A stretch of 64,000 bases of DNA, taken from Pseudorhodoferax sp. Leaf265 (lineage in GTDB: Bacteria > Pseudomonadota > Gammaproteobacteria > Burkholderiales > Burkholderiaceae_C). The stretch spans positions 372,001 through 436,000 of the forward strand of contig NZ_LMMT01000023.1 in NCBI RefSeq assembly GCF_001422365.1, given 5' to 3'. The notes beneath the pieces were generated by a model. That model was not told the DNA's origin and searched no databases. It saw only the letters and a program-made list of their open reading frames with translations. A program made the translations under genes and the position numbers. Positions 1 through 8,184 of the stretch are shown piece after piece. Within the stretch, counting starts at the first letter, position 1. Each line of letters begins with the position of its first letter.

Positions 1-58
1 CGACTGGGACAGCCCGGCGCACCAGCGCCTGCGGGCGCTGGAGCCCTCAACCGTGTGA
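1..58 (+). CDS. Possible 3' end of a truncated gene
   Basis: A plus-strand reading frame enters from the left edge and ends in TGA at 56-58, giving about 18 residues (DWDSPAHQRLRALEPSTV). It would converge on the next gene and overlap its last dozen bases. Nothing identifies the product, and a short open frame at an edge can occur by chance in such GC-rich DNA. Confidence 0.25.
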   Translation, partial: DWDSPAHQRLRALEPSTV

Positions 59-817
59 ATGCAGCAACACCTTGGCGGCCTCGATGCGCAGGGCCATGGG
101 CGCGCCCTCGTCGTCCATGACGCGGCGCAGGAAACGGACGGCATCGGCTGCCGCGCCGGCGCCGGAGCCGGCCGCGGACTGAGCCGGGCGGTCCGGCCCG
201 GCGGGAGCCACCGGCTGCCCGGGCTGGGTCGCCTGTTCCGGCGCACCGGGCGGGGCCCACGTGCCCAGCGTGTCCATGGCAGCGTCGAACGCGGATCGTT
301 TCACCACGGCAATGCTGCGCAACAGGCCGGCCTGGCCCTCCTGGTTGGGCGGGATGTCCAGCCAGGGCGTGTCGCCGAACACCGGCGCGAGGTCCGGCGC
401 GACGAAGGCAGACCAGTTGCCGCTGCCGGCCTGCTCGGCCGGCACCAGGGCCGCGTGTTCCAGCGCAGGCGTGGGCAGCAGGCGCAGGCGCCGGGCGTCG
501 ACATCGGGCAGGAAGCGGCGCCGCAGACCGTCCAGGAAGGCATGGCCCTGCGCTGCGTCCACCGGGTCGGCCAGCGCGAACCACAGCTGCATGGCGTCAT
601 CGCCCGACACGGCGATGGCCGGCGCCGGCAGTTCCAGCTCGGCCTGCACGCCCCGCCAGACCTGGGCCAGCACCTCCCAGTCAGGCGCCCGCCGCAGTTC
701 CATGACCAGGGCGCGCACCGTGCCGTCCGGGCCCACCAGGCCGTCCGGTGGGGTCGTGGGTTCGGTCTCCAGGCGGGGCAGGTACAGGCGTTGGAGTTCG
801 GTGGCGAGCGTGTTCAT
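47..817 (-). CDS. Uncharacterised protein, 256 aa
   Basis: I do not recognise this protein. It has no signal peptide or membrane segment. Residues 1-175 look folded, with Trp and Leu spread through mixed helix and strand. They are followed by a Pro/Ala/Gly-rich linker (about 190-225) and a short helical tail. It starts 13 bases after the stop of the SMP-30 gene on the same strand, so it may be the last gene of the upstream catabolic operon, although a hairpin sits in the junction. The start ATG at 817 is the natural one. The frame is complete and shows the same strong third-position GC bias as its neighbours, so it is probably a real gene. Its function is unknown. Confidence 0.75.
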   Translation of the reverse strand: MNTLATELQRLYLPRLETEPTTPPDGLVGPDGTVRALVMELRRAPDWEVLAQVWRGVQAELELPAPAIAVSGDDAMQLWFALADPVDAAQGHAFLDGLRRRFLPDVDARRLRLLPTPALEHAALVPAEQAGSGNWSAFVAPDLAPVFGDTPWLDIPPNQEGQAGLLRSIAVVKRSAFDAAMDTLGTWAPPGAPEQATQPGQPVAPAGPDRPAQSAAGSGAGAAADAVRFLRRVMDDEGAPMALRIEAAKVLLHSHG

Positions 818-823
818 GGCGGT

Positions 824-843
824 CCGGAGCTTACGCGCTCCGG
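824..843 (-). promoter_or_regulatory. Hairpin over the SMP-30 stop codon
   Basis: CCGGAGC (824-830) and GCTCCGG (837-843) are perfect 7-bp arms around a six-base loop that includes the TAA stop of the SMP-30 gene. No T-run follows, so it is not a classical terminator. It could stabilise the message or weaken read-through into the downstream gene. This is inference from the palindrome only. Confidence 0.4.
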
Positions 844-1754
844 CCCGGTGCCAGCGGCAATCCCGGGATCTCCATGTTGGCGCGCAACACCCGGCCGTGC
901 GTGGAGTCGGTCACGTACAGGGTGCGCCGGTCCGGCCCGCCGAAGGCCAGGTTGGTGGTGGAGCTGCCGGCCACCCCGCGCAGCACCTCGACCGGCTCGG
1001 CCCGGCCGTTCAGCACCCAGACATGGCCCAGGCCCGGGTTGGCCACCAGCACCCTGCCCTGCGCGTCCACCGCCAGGCCGTCCGGCCCGCTGGGGCCGTA
1101 GGAGGTGAAGAACTGGCTGACCTTGGCCACGCTGCCGTCCGGCAGCAGCGGCACGCGCCAGACGCAGTTGCCGCGCGTGACGGCCAGGTACAGCAGCTTG
1201 CCGTCGGGCGACAGCGCCACGCCGTTGGGGCTGGGCACATTGGCCAGCAGCAGGTCGAGCTGGCCGTCGGGCCGCATCCGGTAGAGCCTGCCGGTCGGGT
1301 CGTGCAGGCCGGTCTGGCCCTGGTCCGTGAAGTACAGGTTGCCGGCCGCGTCGAACACCAGGTCGTTGACGCCCTTGAAGCGCTCGGAGTTGCGGCGCTG
1401 CAGGTGCGGCGTGACCTCGCCCGTCGCCACGTCCACCCGCATCAGGCCGTTCTTGTAGTCGGTGACGAGCAGCGTGCGCGCATCCAGGAACTTGAGGCCG
1501 TTGGGCTCGCCGTCGTACGCGGCCACCAGCGACCACTGGCCGGCCGTGTCGATGCGGAACACGCGGCCCCAGGGGATGTCGCTCACATACAGGTTGCCGG
1601 CACCGTCGAACACCGGGCCTTCGAGGAAGGAGTCGGTGATGGTGCCGCCGCGGTTGGCGTCGGCCCAGTCGCTGCGCTCGGCGCGGCGGAACGCGGCGGG
1701 CATGGTGGTGAAGACATCCAGGTCGCGGACCTGGGGTGCTTGCAGCAGGAACAT
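831..1754 (-). CDS. SMP-30/gluconolactonase family lactonase
   Basis: A six-bladed beta-propeller enzyme of the SMP-30/gluconolaconase/LRE family, which hydrolyses sugar or other lactones using a divalent metal. Family hallmarks are visible: EGPVFDGAGNLYVSDIPWGR near residue 45, VNDLVFDAAGNLYFTD near 125, PNGVALSPDGKLLY near 170 and GPDGLAVDAQGRVLVANPG near 225. The 307-aa length is normal. Without a signal peptide it should be cytoplasmic. The ATG at 1754 shares its A with the TGA of the amidohydrolase (TGATG), which points to translational coupling. MPAAFRR 17 codons later is an alternative start. Its substrate is probably the lactone handled by this operon, but the sequence does not say which. 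Confidence 0.85.
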   Translation of the reverse strand: MFLLQAPQVRDLDVFTTMPAAFRRAERSDWADANRGGTITDSFLEGPVFDGAGNLYVSDIPWGRVFRIDTAGQWSLVAAYDGEPNGLKFLDARTLLVTDYKNGLMRVDVATGEVTPHLQRRNSERFKGVNDLVFDAAGNLYFTDQGQTGLHDPTGRLYRMRPDGQLDLLLANVPSPNGVALSPDGKLLYLAVTRGNCVWRVPLLPDGSVAKVSQFFTSYGPSGPDGLAVDAQGRVLVANPGLGHVWVLNGRAEPVEVLRGVAGSSTTNLAFGGPDRRTLYVTDSTHGRVLRANMEIPGLPLAPGRSA

Positions 1755-2620
1755 CAGGAATCTCCAGGAAAACCGTAGAGCCGGGCGGGGTTGGCGACAA
1801 GGATGCCATCCGCCACGGCATCGGAGCCGCACCAGGCGCGCAGCACGTCCAGCAGGCCGGCGTCGTTGACGCTGCCGCTGGGCTCGGTGGTGTGCGGCCA
1901 GTCGCTGCCCCAAAGCATGCGCTCGGGCGCGGCCCGCACGAAGGCCTGGCCCAGCGTGAGGGTGTCGCCGTAGTCCGGCGCGCCGGTGCGCGACGCCATG
2001 TAGACGCCCGAGAGCTTGAGCCAGGTGTTGCCCGCGTCCAGCAGCCGGCGCAGCACGCCGAAGGCGGGGCTGGCCTGGCCCTGGGCGGCGTCGATGCGGC
2101 CCAGGTGGTCGATGGCCAGCGGCACGGGCAGGCGCGCCAGCAGCGCCTGCATCTCGACGATCTGTGCGGGCCAGGCCAGCAGCTGGATGTGCCAGCCCAG
2201 GCGCGCGGCCTTGTGCGCCAGCTGCTCCAGCATGTTCGGCGTGGTGGCGCCCCAGGACTGCGGCGAGACGAAGTTCAGGCGCAGGCCGCAGACGCCGCCG
2301 GCGGCCAGGCGGTCGAGTTCGGCGTCGCCAACGTCGGCGCCGACCACGGCCACGCCCCGTGCGGCAGGCCCCAGCTGCGCCAGCGCATCCAGCGTGCAGG
2401 CGTTGTCGGTGCCGTAGGTGGACGGCGTGACCACCACACACCGCGCAGTGCCCAGGCGCTGCTGCAGCAGCCGGTAGGCCGCCACCTCGGCCCGCGGCGG
2501 CGTGCGCTGCCAGTGCGGCGACGCCGCGAAGCGCGGGTCGAAGATGTGCATGTGGCTGTCGCAGGCGCCAGCCGGCACGGCGCGGGCTGGCCGGTTGCGA
2601 CCGGCCGAGTGCGGAACCAC
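1754..2620 (-). CDS. LigI-like amidohydrolase (TIM-barrel lactonase), first copy
   Basis: An amidohydrolase_2 family metal-dependent hydrolase of 288 aa, in the group that includes 2-pyrone-4,6-dicarboxylate lactonase (LigI) and related sugar-lactone enzymes. The N-terminal metal motif is CDSHMHIFD. VTPSTYGTDN (about 62), HLGRID (about 175) and WGSDWPHT (about 242, catalytic Asp) follow. I chose the GTG start at 2620, four bases after the Bug gene stop, because the residues after it (VPHSAG...) align with the N terminus of the second copy at 7251-8156. The two are clear paralogues but differ considerably. They probably act on related lactones. The substrate cannot be read from the sequence. 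Confidence 0.82.
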   Translation of the reverse strand: MVPHSAGRNRPARAVPAGACDSHMHIFDPRFAASPHWQRTPPRAEVAAYRLLQQRLGTARCVVVTPSTYGTDNACTLDALAQLGPAARGVAVVGADVGDAELDRLAAGGVCGLRLNFVSPQSWGATTPNMLEQLAHKAARLGWHIQLLAWPAQIVEMQALLARLPVPLAIDHLGRIDAAQGQASPAFGVLRRLLDAGNTWLKLSGVYMASRTGAPDYGDTLTLGQAFVRAAPERMLWGSDWPHTTEPSGSVNDAGLLDVLRAWCGSDAVADGILVANPARLYGFPGDS

Positions 2621-2624
2621 CGGA

Positions 2625-3584
2625 TCAATCCAGCTTGATGCCGCCCTTGTGCACCACCTCGGCCCACTTGGCGTCTTCCTTCTTGAGGAAGGCGCCGAAC
2701 TCGGCCGGCGTGGAGCCCACGGGCTGCGTGCCCATGTCGACGAAGCGCTGCTTGACCTCGGCCTCGGCCATGACCTCGACGAGCGCCTTGTGCAGCGCGT
2801 CGACCGTGGCGGCCGGCACGCCCGCGGGCAGCAGCAGGCCGTGCCATTCGTAGGCCTCGTAGCCGGGCAGCACGGTCTCGGCCACGGTGGGCACGCCCGG
2901 CAGGCGCTTGCTGCGTTCGGGCGAGGACACCGCGAGCGCGCGCAGCTTGCCGGATTCGACCAGCGGCGAGGCCGCGGCGACGGTGGCGAACATGAAGTCC
3001 ACCTGGCCGCCCGTCACGTCGACGATGGCCGGGCCGCCGCTCTTGTAGCCCACGTGCACCATGTCCAGGCCGAGCTTCTGGCGCAGCAGCTCGGAGGCCA
3101 GGCGCTGCACCGTGCCGCTGCCGCCCGAGGCGTAGTTGAGCTTGCCGGGCTGGGCCTTGGCACGCGCGACGAGGTCCCGGACGTCCTTGATCGGCGAATC
3201 GCCCTTGACGATCAGCACGTTGGGCGCCAGCGCCACCAGCGCCAGCGGCTGCAGCGCATCGGCCGCATACGGCATCTTGGGAAACAGGTGCGGGTTGATC
3301 GAATACGGCGTCGCGTCGTACAGCAGCGTGGTGCCGTCGGGTTTGGCCTTGGCGACGTAGCTCTCGCCGATGGTGCCGCTGGCGCCGGCGCGGTTGTCCA
3401 CGATCACGCTGGTGCCGAGCTTGGTTCCGAGGCGCTGGGCCAGCACGCGGGCCAGCGCGTCGGCCGCGCCGCCGGGTGCGTAGGGCACGACGATGGTGAC
3501 GGTCTTGTCGGCGAACTGGGCGTGGGCGGCCACGCTGGCGACGATGGCGCAGGCGGCGACGAGGCCTTGGACGAATTTCTTCAT
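2625..3584 (-). CDS. Bug/TctC periplasmic binding protein
   Basis: A tripartite tricarboxylate transporter receptor of the Bug family. It would capture an organic acid in the periplasm for a TctAB-type permease. A signal peptide (residues 1 to about 22, MKKF...AHAQ) is followed by the family motif VVPYAPGGAADALAR, then NYASGGSGT (about 155), the HVGYKSGGPA ligand loop (about 180) and VPTVAET (about 235). Its 319 aa are typical. ATG 3584 follows GGAGACTCC, a plausible ribosome-binding site. It is followed four bases later by the LigI-like gene and preceded by another Bug gene 43 bases upstream. The ligand is not predictable, but the context suggests a carboxylated lactone or keto acid. Confidence 0.9.
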   Translation of the reverse strand: MKKFVQGLVAACAIVASVAAHAQFADKTVTIVVPYAPGGAADALARVLAQRLGTKLGTSVIVDNRAGASGTIGESYVAKAKPDGTTLLYDATPYSINPHLFPKMPYAADALQPLALVALAPNVLIVKGDSPIKDVRDLVARAKAQPGKLNYASGGSGTVQRLASELLRQKLGLDMVHVGYKSGGPAIVDVTGGQVDFMFATVAAASPLVESGKLRALAVSSPERSKRLPGVPTVAETVLPGYEAYEWHGLLLPAGVPAATVDALHKALVEVMAEAEVKQRFVDMGTQPVGSTPAEFGAFLKKEDAKWAEVVHKGGIKLD

Positions 3585-3627
3585 GGGGAGTCTCCTGAGG
3601 ATTCGATGGTGTTGGGGCCGCGGACGT

Positions 3628-4620
3628 TCACTCGGCCTTGAGGTCGAGGTCGCGGGCCAGCTGGGTGTTGTCCCGCACTTCGCGCTGCAGTTGCGCGGTG
3701 AACGGCGCGCCGCAGCTGCCCTGGGCCTCCATGCCGAGGCCGCGCAGCTTGTCCACCGTGGCCGGGGCGCGCACGAACTCCTGCGCCACGCGCTCCAGCG
3801 TCGCCAGCACCGCAGGCGGCGTGCCGGCCGGGGCCAGCAGGCCATACCAGGCGTCGGCGCTGTAGCCCTTGACGCCGGCTTCCTCGAAGGTCGGCACATT
3901 CGGCAGCAGCGGCGAGCGCTGCGGCGCAGCCACGGCCAGCGCCGTGAGCTTGCCCGACTGCAGCTGCGGCAGCACCGAGCCCAGCGTGGCGAACGAGCTG
4001 TCGACCTGACCCCCCATCAGGTCGGTCACCGCCTGCGCCGCACCCTTGTACGGGATGTGGTTCATGCGCGTGCCCGTGAGCTGCGTGAAGTGCGCGCTCG
4101 CGAAATGGCCCGAGCTGCCGCTGCCCGGCGTGGCGTAGGTGCGCTTGCCCGGTTCGGCCTTCACCTGCTGGAGGAAGGCGGCCAGCGTCTTGACCGGCAT
4201 GGCCGGGCCAACCGCCAGCACCGTGGGGCTCAGCGCCAGCGTGCAAACCGGCGCGAAGGACTTCAGCACGTCGAACTTCACGCGGCTGCTGTACAGCGCC
4301 GGGATCATGGTGTGGTTGGTCGCGCCCAGCAGCAGCGTGTAGCCGTCGGCCGGTGCGCTGGCCACGGCCTCGGCTGCCAGGATGGTGTTGGCACCGGGCT
4401 TGTTGTCGACGATGACGGGCTGGCCGAGCTGGCGCCCCGCGTGGTCGGCGAATGCGCGCGCCACCACGTCGGTCGGGCCGCCGGCCGAGAAGCCGACGAC
4501 GATGCGCACGGGCTTGGCCGGCCAGGCCGCGGGCGCGGACTGGGCCGATGCCGTGGCGGCGATGGCCAGCAAGGCAGCGCCTGCGACCAGGCGCGCCGCG
4601 GTGTGGGCGTTCGGCGTCAT
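3628..4620 (-). CDS. Bug/TctC periplasmic binding protein
   Basis: Second Bug-type receptor of the cluster (330 aa). It has an exported N terminus (residues 1-27, ending TASAQS), then PVRIVVGFSAGGPTDVVAR, IVDNKPGAN, the loop HIPYKGAAQA near 190 and a mature C-terminal lobe. The ATG at 4620 overlaps the TGA of the dehydrogenase gene by four bases (ATGA), so the two should be co-translated. It differs clearly from the Bug protein just downstream, so this is an old paralogue, not a fresh duplication. A distinct ligand is likely. Confidence 0.9.
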   Translation of the reverse strand: MTPNAHTAARLVAGAALLAIAATASAQSAPAAWPAKPVRIVVGFSAGGPTDVVARAFADHAGRQLGQPVIVDNKPGANTILAAEAVASAPADGYTLLLGATNHTMIPALYSSRVKFDVLKSFAPVCTLALSPTVLAVGPAMPVKTLAAFLQQVKAEPGKRTYATPGSGSSGHFASAHFTQLTGTRMNHIPYKGAAQAVTDLMGGQVDSSFATLGSVLPQLQSGKLTALAVAAPQRSPLLPNVPTFEEAGVKGYSADAWYGLLAPAGTPPAVLATLERVAQEFVRAPATVDKLRGLGMEAQGSCGAPFTAQLQREVRDNTQLARDLDLKAE

Positions 4621-5543
4621 GCGGCCTCCGGTTGTCGGGCCAGCACGGCCAGCAGGTTCTGCGCGGCGGCCACACCCATGTTGACGTAGGCGTCGCTGGT
4701 CACGCCGCCGATGTGCGGGCTCAGGAGGACGTTCTTCTCGCCCTGGAACGGGTGGCCGGCGACCATGGGTTCGACGGCGAAGCTGTCCAGCCCCGCGCTG
4801 GCCACCTGGCCCGAGCGCACAGCCGCCAGCAGCGCGGCTTCGTCGACCAGGCCGCCGCGCGCGGTGTTGACCACGATCACGCCGCGCTTGCACTGGGCCA
4901 GCGTGTCGGCGTTGAGCAGGTTGCGGTTCTCTTGCGTCAGCGGGCAGTGCAGCGAGACGGCATCGGACTCGCGCCAGATCGTCGCCAGGTCCACGCTCTG
5001 CACGTAGGCCGGCAGGTTCCTGGCGAACGGGTCGAAGCCGATCACGCGCATGCCCAGCGCGTCGGCCATGCGGGCAAAGCGCAGGCCGATGGCACCCAGG
5101 CCCACGAGGCCGACCGTGCGGCCGCCGAGTTCCAGGCTCTTGTGGGTTGCCTTGTCCCAGTGGCCGGCGTGCATGCGGGCATCGAGCGGCACGATGGACT
5201 TGGCGCAGGCCAGCAGCAGCGCCAGCGCCTGCTCGGCCACCGCCGCCGCGTTGGCACCCACAGCAGCCACCACTTCGATGCCGCGCGCCTTGGCCGCCAC
5301 CTTGTCGATGGTGTCGGTCCCGCTGCCGTGCTTGGAGATGACCTTCAGCGAAGGCGCCGCGTCCATGACGGCCGCGCCGACCTTGCCGTAGCGCACGATG
5401 ATGGCCACGGGATCGTGGGCACGGCACAGCGCGATCAGGTCCTCCTCGGTCGGCGTCTTGCCGGCGTAGACCACGTCATGTCCGGCGAGCAGGGCTAGCG
5501 CCTGAGGCGCCAGGTCGGCGCCGGTCACCAGAACCGCGCTCAC
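4617..5543 (-). CDS. D-isomer-specific 2-hydroxyacid dehydrogenase
   Basis: An NAD(P)-dependent enzyme of the phosphoglycerate/hydroxypyruvate dehydrogenase family (308 aa), expected to interconvert a D-2-hydroxy acid and a 2-oxo acid in the cytoplasm. Visible features are the nucleotide fold VGLVGLGAIG (about 147-156), the substrate Arg in NTARGGLVDE, the Glu in the following helix region, and the catalytic His in LSPHIGG near 283. I place the start at GTG 5543, which overlaps the RraA stop by four bases (GTGA) and gives the usual family N terminus. The longer frame to 5597 would run inside rraA. It may reduce or oxidise a product of the neighbouring aldolase. Confidence 0.88.
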   Translation of the reverse strand: MSAVLVTGADLAPQALALLAGHDVVYAGKTPTEEDLIALCRAHDPVAIIVRYGKVGAAVMDAAPSLKVISKHGSGTDTIDKVAAKARGIEVVAAVGANAAAVAEQALALLLACAKSIVPLDARMHAGHWDKATHKSLELGGRTVGLVGLGAIGLRFARMADALGMRVIGFDPFARNLPAYVQSVDLATIWRESDAVSLHCPLTQENRNLLNADTLAQCKRGVIVVNTARGGLVDEAALLAAVRSGQVASAGLDSFAVEPMVAGHPFQGEKNVLLSPHIGGVTSDAYVNMGVAAAQNLLAVLARQPEAA

Positions 5544-6223
5544 AGCGTCTCCCCTTCCTTCAGCACGCCGGCCGTGCGCAGCGCGGCGGTGAGCCACTTG
5601 GCAGCGGTGTCGCCGCCCTGGATCGCCGCGATGCGCGCAGCCTCGTCCTTGACCTTCTTGGCCGCCAGCGGCAGCAGGCCGGCGAGCTTCTCGCGTTCGA
5701 CCACGACCACGCCGTCGGCATCGCCGATCACGAAGTCACCGGGGTAGACGGTGACGCCACCGACCGACACCGGGTGGCCGATGCGCCCACCCACGTTCTT
5801 GGTCGGGCCGTTGGGGTTGGTGCCGACGCTGAACACCGGGTAGTCCATCTCGTCGATCTCCAGGCTGTCGCGTGCGGCGCCGTCCAGCACCACGCCGGCG
5901 ATGCCCAGCTTGCGGCAGGCGTTCATCATGATGGTGCCCATCAGTGCCGAGGTCTGGTCGCCCTTGCCGTCCACGACCAGCACGTCGCCGGGTTGCGCCA
6001 GCGCGATGGCGGCGTGGATCATGAGGTTGTCGCCGGGGCGCACTTCCACGGTCAGCGCCGTGCCGGCCAGCTTCATGCGGGGGTGCAGCGGCTTGATGCG
6101 GCCATGCAGGGCGCCGCGGCGGCCGGCCACGTCGGCAAAGATGGCGGGCTGGTACTGGGCGGCCTCGCGCACGAGGTCGGCGGGAACGCGTTCGAAGCTG
6201 CGGACGATATCGGGAGTGGACAT
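5540..6223 (-). CDS. RraA-like / 4-hydroxy-4-methyl-2-oxoglutarate aldolase family
   Basis: A 227-aa member of the RraA/HMG aldolase (LigK, GalC) fold. Enzymes of this family use a divalent metal to cleave 4-hydroxy-4-methyl- or 4-carboxy-4-hydroxy-2-oxo acids to pyruvate plus a second keto acid. The core GDVLVVDGKGDQTSALMG and the metal-site region VVLDGAARDSLEI are present, so catalytic function is more likely than the RNase E-inhibitor role of E. coli RraA. Its place beside two LigI-like lactonases recalls the protocatechuate 4,5-cleavage and gallate routes, where LigI and LigK act in one pathway. No LigJ-type hydratase is visible in the cluster. Start ATG 6223. Confidence 0.87.
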   Translation of the reverse strand: MSTPDIVRSFERVPADLVREAAQYQPAIFADVAGRRGALHGRIKPLHPRMKLAGTALTVEVRPGDNLMIHAAIALAQPGDVLVVDGKGDQTSALMGTIMMNACRKLGIAGVVLDGAARDSLEIDEMDYPVFSVGTNPNGPTKNVGGRIGHPVSVGGVTVYPGDFVIGDADGVVVVEREKLAGLLPLAAKKVKDEAARIAAIQGGDTAAKWLTAALRTAGVLKEGETL

Positions 6224-6261
6224 GGTGGTCTTTCGGTCGGGTGGATGGAGCGGTGAGGAAA

Positions 6262-7254
6262 TCATTCGGCCTTGATGCCGGCCTGCTGGATGACCTTGCC
6301 CCAGGTGGCGAGGTCGGCCTTCTGCGTGTCGGCCAGTTGCTGCGGCGTGCTGCCCACCAGCGTCACGCCGAGCTTGTCGGCCATGGCCAGGACTTCGGGG
6401 TCCTTCAGGATGCGCACGATCTCGCCGTGCAGGCGCTGCACCACGGCGGCCGGCGTGCCGGCCGGCGCGTAGACCGCCTGCCACTGCTCGACGACGAAGT
6501 CCTTGAACCCGGCCTGGCCCATGGTGGGCACCTCGGGCAAGGCCTTCTGCCGCGCGGCCGAGGTGACGGCCAGCGCCTTGAGCTTGCCGCCCTGCACATG
6601 CGGCAAGGCCGCAGCCACCGGCGCGAACATGCAGTCGGCATGGCCGGCCAGCACGTCCTGCACGGCCGGCGTGTCGCCCTTGTAGGGCACGTGCGTCATC
6701 TGCACGCCGGCCTGCAGGCGCAGCAGCTCGCCCTGCATCTGCAGGATGGTGCCGTTGCCGCCCGAGGCGAAGGACAGCTGGCCCGGCCTGGCCTTGGCCT
6801 GGGCCAGCAGCTCGGCCACGCTGTTCCAGGGCCGGCTGGCCGCCGTCACCAGCAGGTGGGGGATGGTGCCGACCAGGGTGACGGGCGCGAAGGCCTTGGC
6901 CGCGTCGTAGGGCATGCGCGGCATCAGGTGCGGCACGATGGCCTGCGGCCCGATCGAGGTGCCCAGCAGCGTGAGACCGTCTGCCGGGGCCCGCGCCACG
7001 AAGGCCGAGCCGATGGTGCCGGTGGCGCCGGCCTTGTTGTCCACGATCACCGTGGCGCCCAGCGCCGGCCCCAGCCGCACGGCGATGGCGCGGCCCAGGA
7101 TGTCGGTGCTGCCGCCGGCCGGATAGGGCACGACCCAGGTGATGGTCTTGCCGGCGGGCCAGTCGCCCTGGGCCAGGGCCGGCCAGGCGGCGGCCAGCAG
7201 CGGCGTGGCGAGGGCGCCGAGCAGGCGGCGGCGGATGCGGGTTGTCTCGTTCAT
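6262..7254 (-). CDS. Bug/TctC periplasmic binding protein
   Basis: Third Bug-type receptor (330 aa). The signal region MNETTRIRRRLLGALATPLL contains a run of arginines before a hydrophobic stretch. It continues with WVVPYPAGGSTDILGR, VDNKAGATG, FASGGNGTI and HVPYKGDTPA. ATG 7254 overlaps the stop of the upstream amidohydrolase by four bases (ATGA). An in-frame extension upstream to 7344 lies inside that gene and is not credible. The RR-rich start could allow Tat export, but Bug proteins are usually Sec substrates. Ligand unknown. Confidence 0.9.
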   Translation of the reverse strand: MNETTRIRRRLLGALATPLLAAAWPALAQGDWPAGKTITWVVPYPAGGSTDILGRAIAVRLGPALGATVIVDNKAGATGTIGSAFVARAPADGLTLLGTSIGPQAIVPHLMPRMPYDAAKAFAPVTLVGTIPHLLVTAASRPWNSVAELLAQAKARPGQLSFASGGNGTILQMQGELLRLQAGVQMTHVPYKGDTPAVQDVLAGHADCMFAPVAAALPHVQGGKLKALAVTSAARQKALPEVPTMGQAGFKDFVVEQWQAVYAPAGTPAAVVQRLHGEIVRILKDPEVLAMADKLGVTLVGSTPQQLADTQKADLATWGKVIQQAGIKAE

Positions 7255-8156
7255 GGGGTTCCTTGTGCAGAGCTGCCGAAGCCATACAGCTCGGCGGGGT
7301 TGTCGACCAGCACGCGGCGCAGCAGCGCGGGGTCGTCGGTCCATTGCGCCAGCAACTCGATCTGCTGCGCGTCGTCGGGCATGGGCTGGTGGCCGGCCGA
7401 GGCCGAGGCGTGGGGCCAGTCGCTGCCCCAGACCATGCGTTCGGGCGCGGCACGCAGGTAGCCGCGCGCCAGTGCGGCGACACCGGCGTCCTCGGCCCGG
7501 CCCGTGGGGCTCACGATGTAGCCGCCGGACAGCTTGAGCCAGGTCGTGCCCTGCGCCAGCAGGCGCAGCACCAGCGCATGCGCGGGGTGCTGGCCGGCCA
7601 GCTTTGGGGCGATGCGGCCGAAGTGGTCCAGCACCAGCGGCACGGGCAGACGCAGCAGGCGTTCGCCCAATGCGGCCAGCAGGTCGGGCGGCGCCAGCAG
7701 CTGCAGGTGCCAGCCCAGCGGCGCGATGCGCGCGGCCAGGGCCTCGGTCTGCGCGGCGTCGTGCGTGACGCCCAGCGACAGGTTCAGCCGCGCGCCGCGC
7801 ACGCCGGCCGCGTGCAGGGCCTGCAGCGAGGACGCGTCGGCGTGCGCATCGACCACCGCCACGCCGCGGGCCTGTTCGCCGAACGCGGCCAGCGCCTGCA
7901 GCAGCGGCCGGTTGTCGGTGCCGTAGGTCGATGGCGTGACGAACACCACGCGCCCGGTGCCGGTGCGGCGCTGCAGCGCGCGGTAGTCGGCCACGCTGGC
8001 GTCGGGCGGCGTCAGCCGCGCGCCGGGCACGGCCGCAAAGCGGCTGTCGTAGACGTGCACATGGCAGTCGCAGGCTTGCGGCGGCACGGGCACGCGGGCA
8101 CGGCCCAGCCCCGCCGAGAACGGTGCGACCACCGTCTCTTCGTGTTGGTTCGGCAT
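7251..8156 (-). CDS. LigI-like amidohydrolase (TIM-barrel lactonase), second copy
   Basis: Second amidohydrolase_2 enzyme (301 aa), paralogous to the one at 1754-2620. The metal motif is ACDCHVHVYDSRF, followed by FVTPSTYGTDNR, the strand motif DHFGRI and WGSDWPH with the catalytic Asp. Both copies conserve STYGTDN and the ending NPAxLYGF. Having two lactonase-type hydrolases, each followed by a Bug receptor gene or preceded by one, suggests two linked substrates or two modules merged into one cluster. It lies 28 bases downstream of the fourth Bug gene. Confidence 0.83.
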   Translation of the reverse strand: MPNQHEETVVAPFSAGLGRARVPVPPQACDCHVHVYDSRFAAVPGARLTPPDASVADYRALQRRTGTGRVVFVTPSTYGTDNRPLLQALAAFGEQARGVAVVDAHADASSLQALHAAGVRGARLNLSLGVTHDAAQTEALAARIAPLGWHLQLLAPPDLLAALGERLLRLPVPLVLDHFGRIAPKLAGQHPAHALVLRLLAQGTTWLKLSGGYIVSPTGRAEDAGVAALARGYLRAAPERMVWGSDWPHASASAGHQPMPDDAQQIELLAQWTDDPALLRRVLVDNPAELYGFGSSAQGTP

Positions 8157-8184
8157 CTCGCGCTCTGGCGGATGGGTGCCGGGC

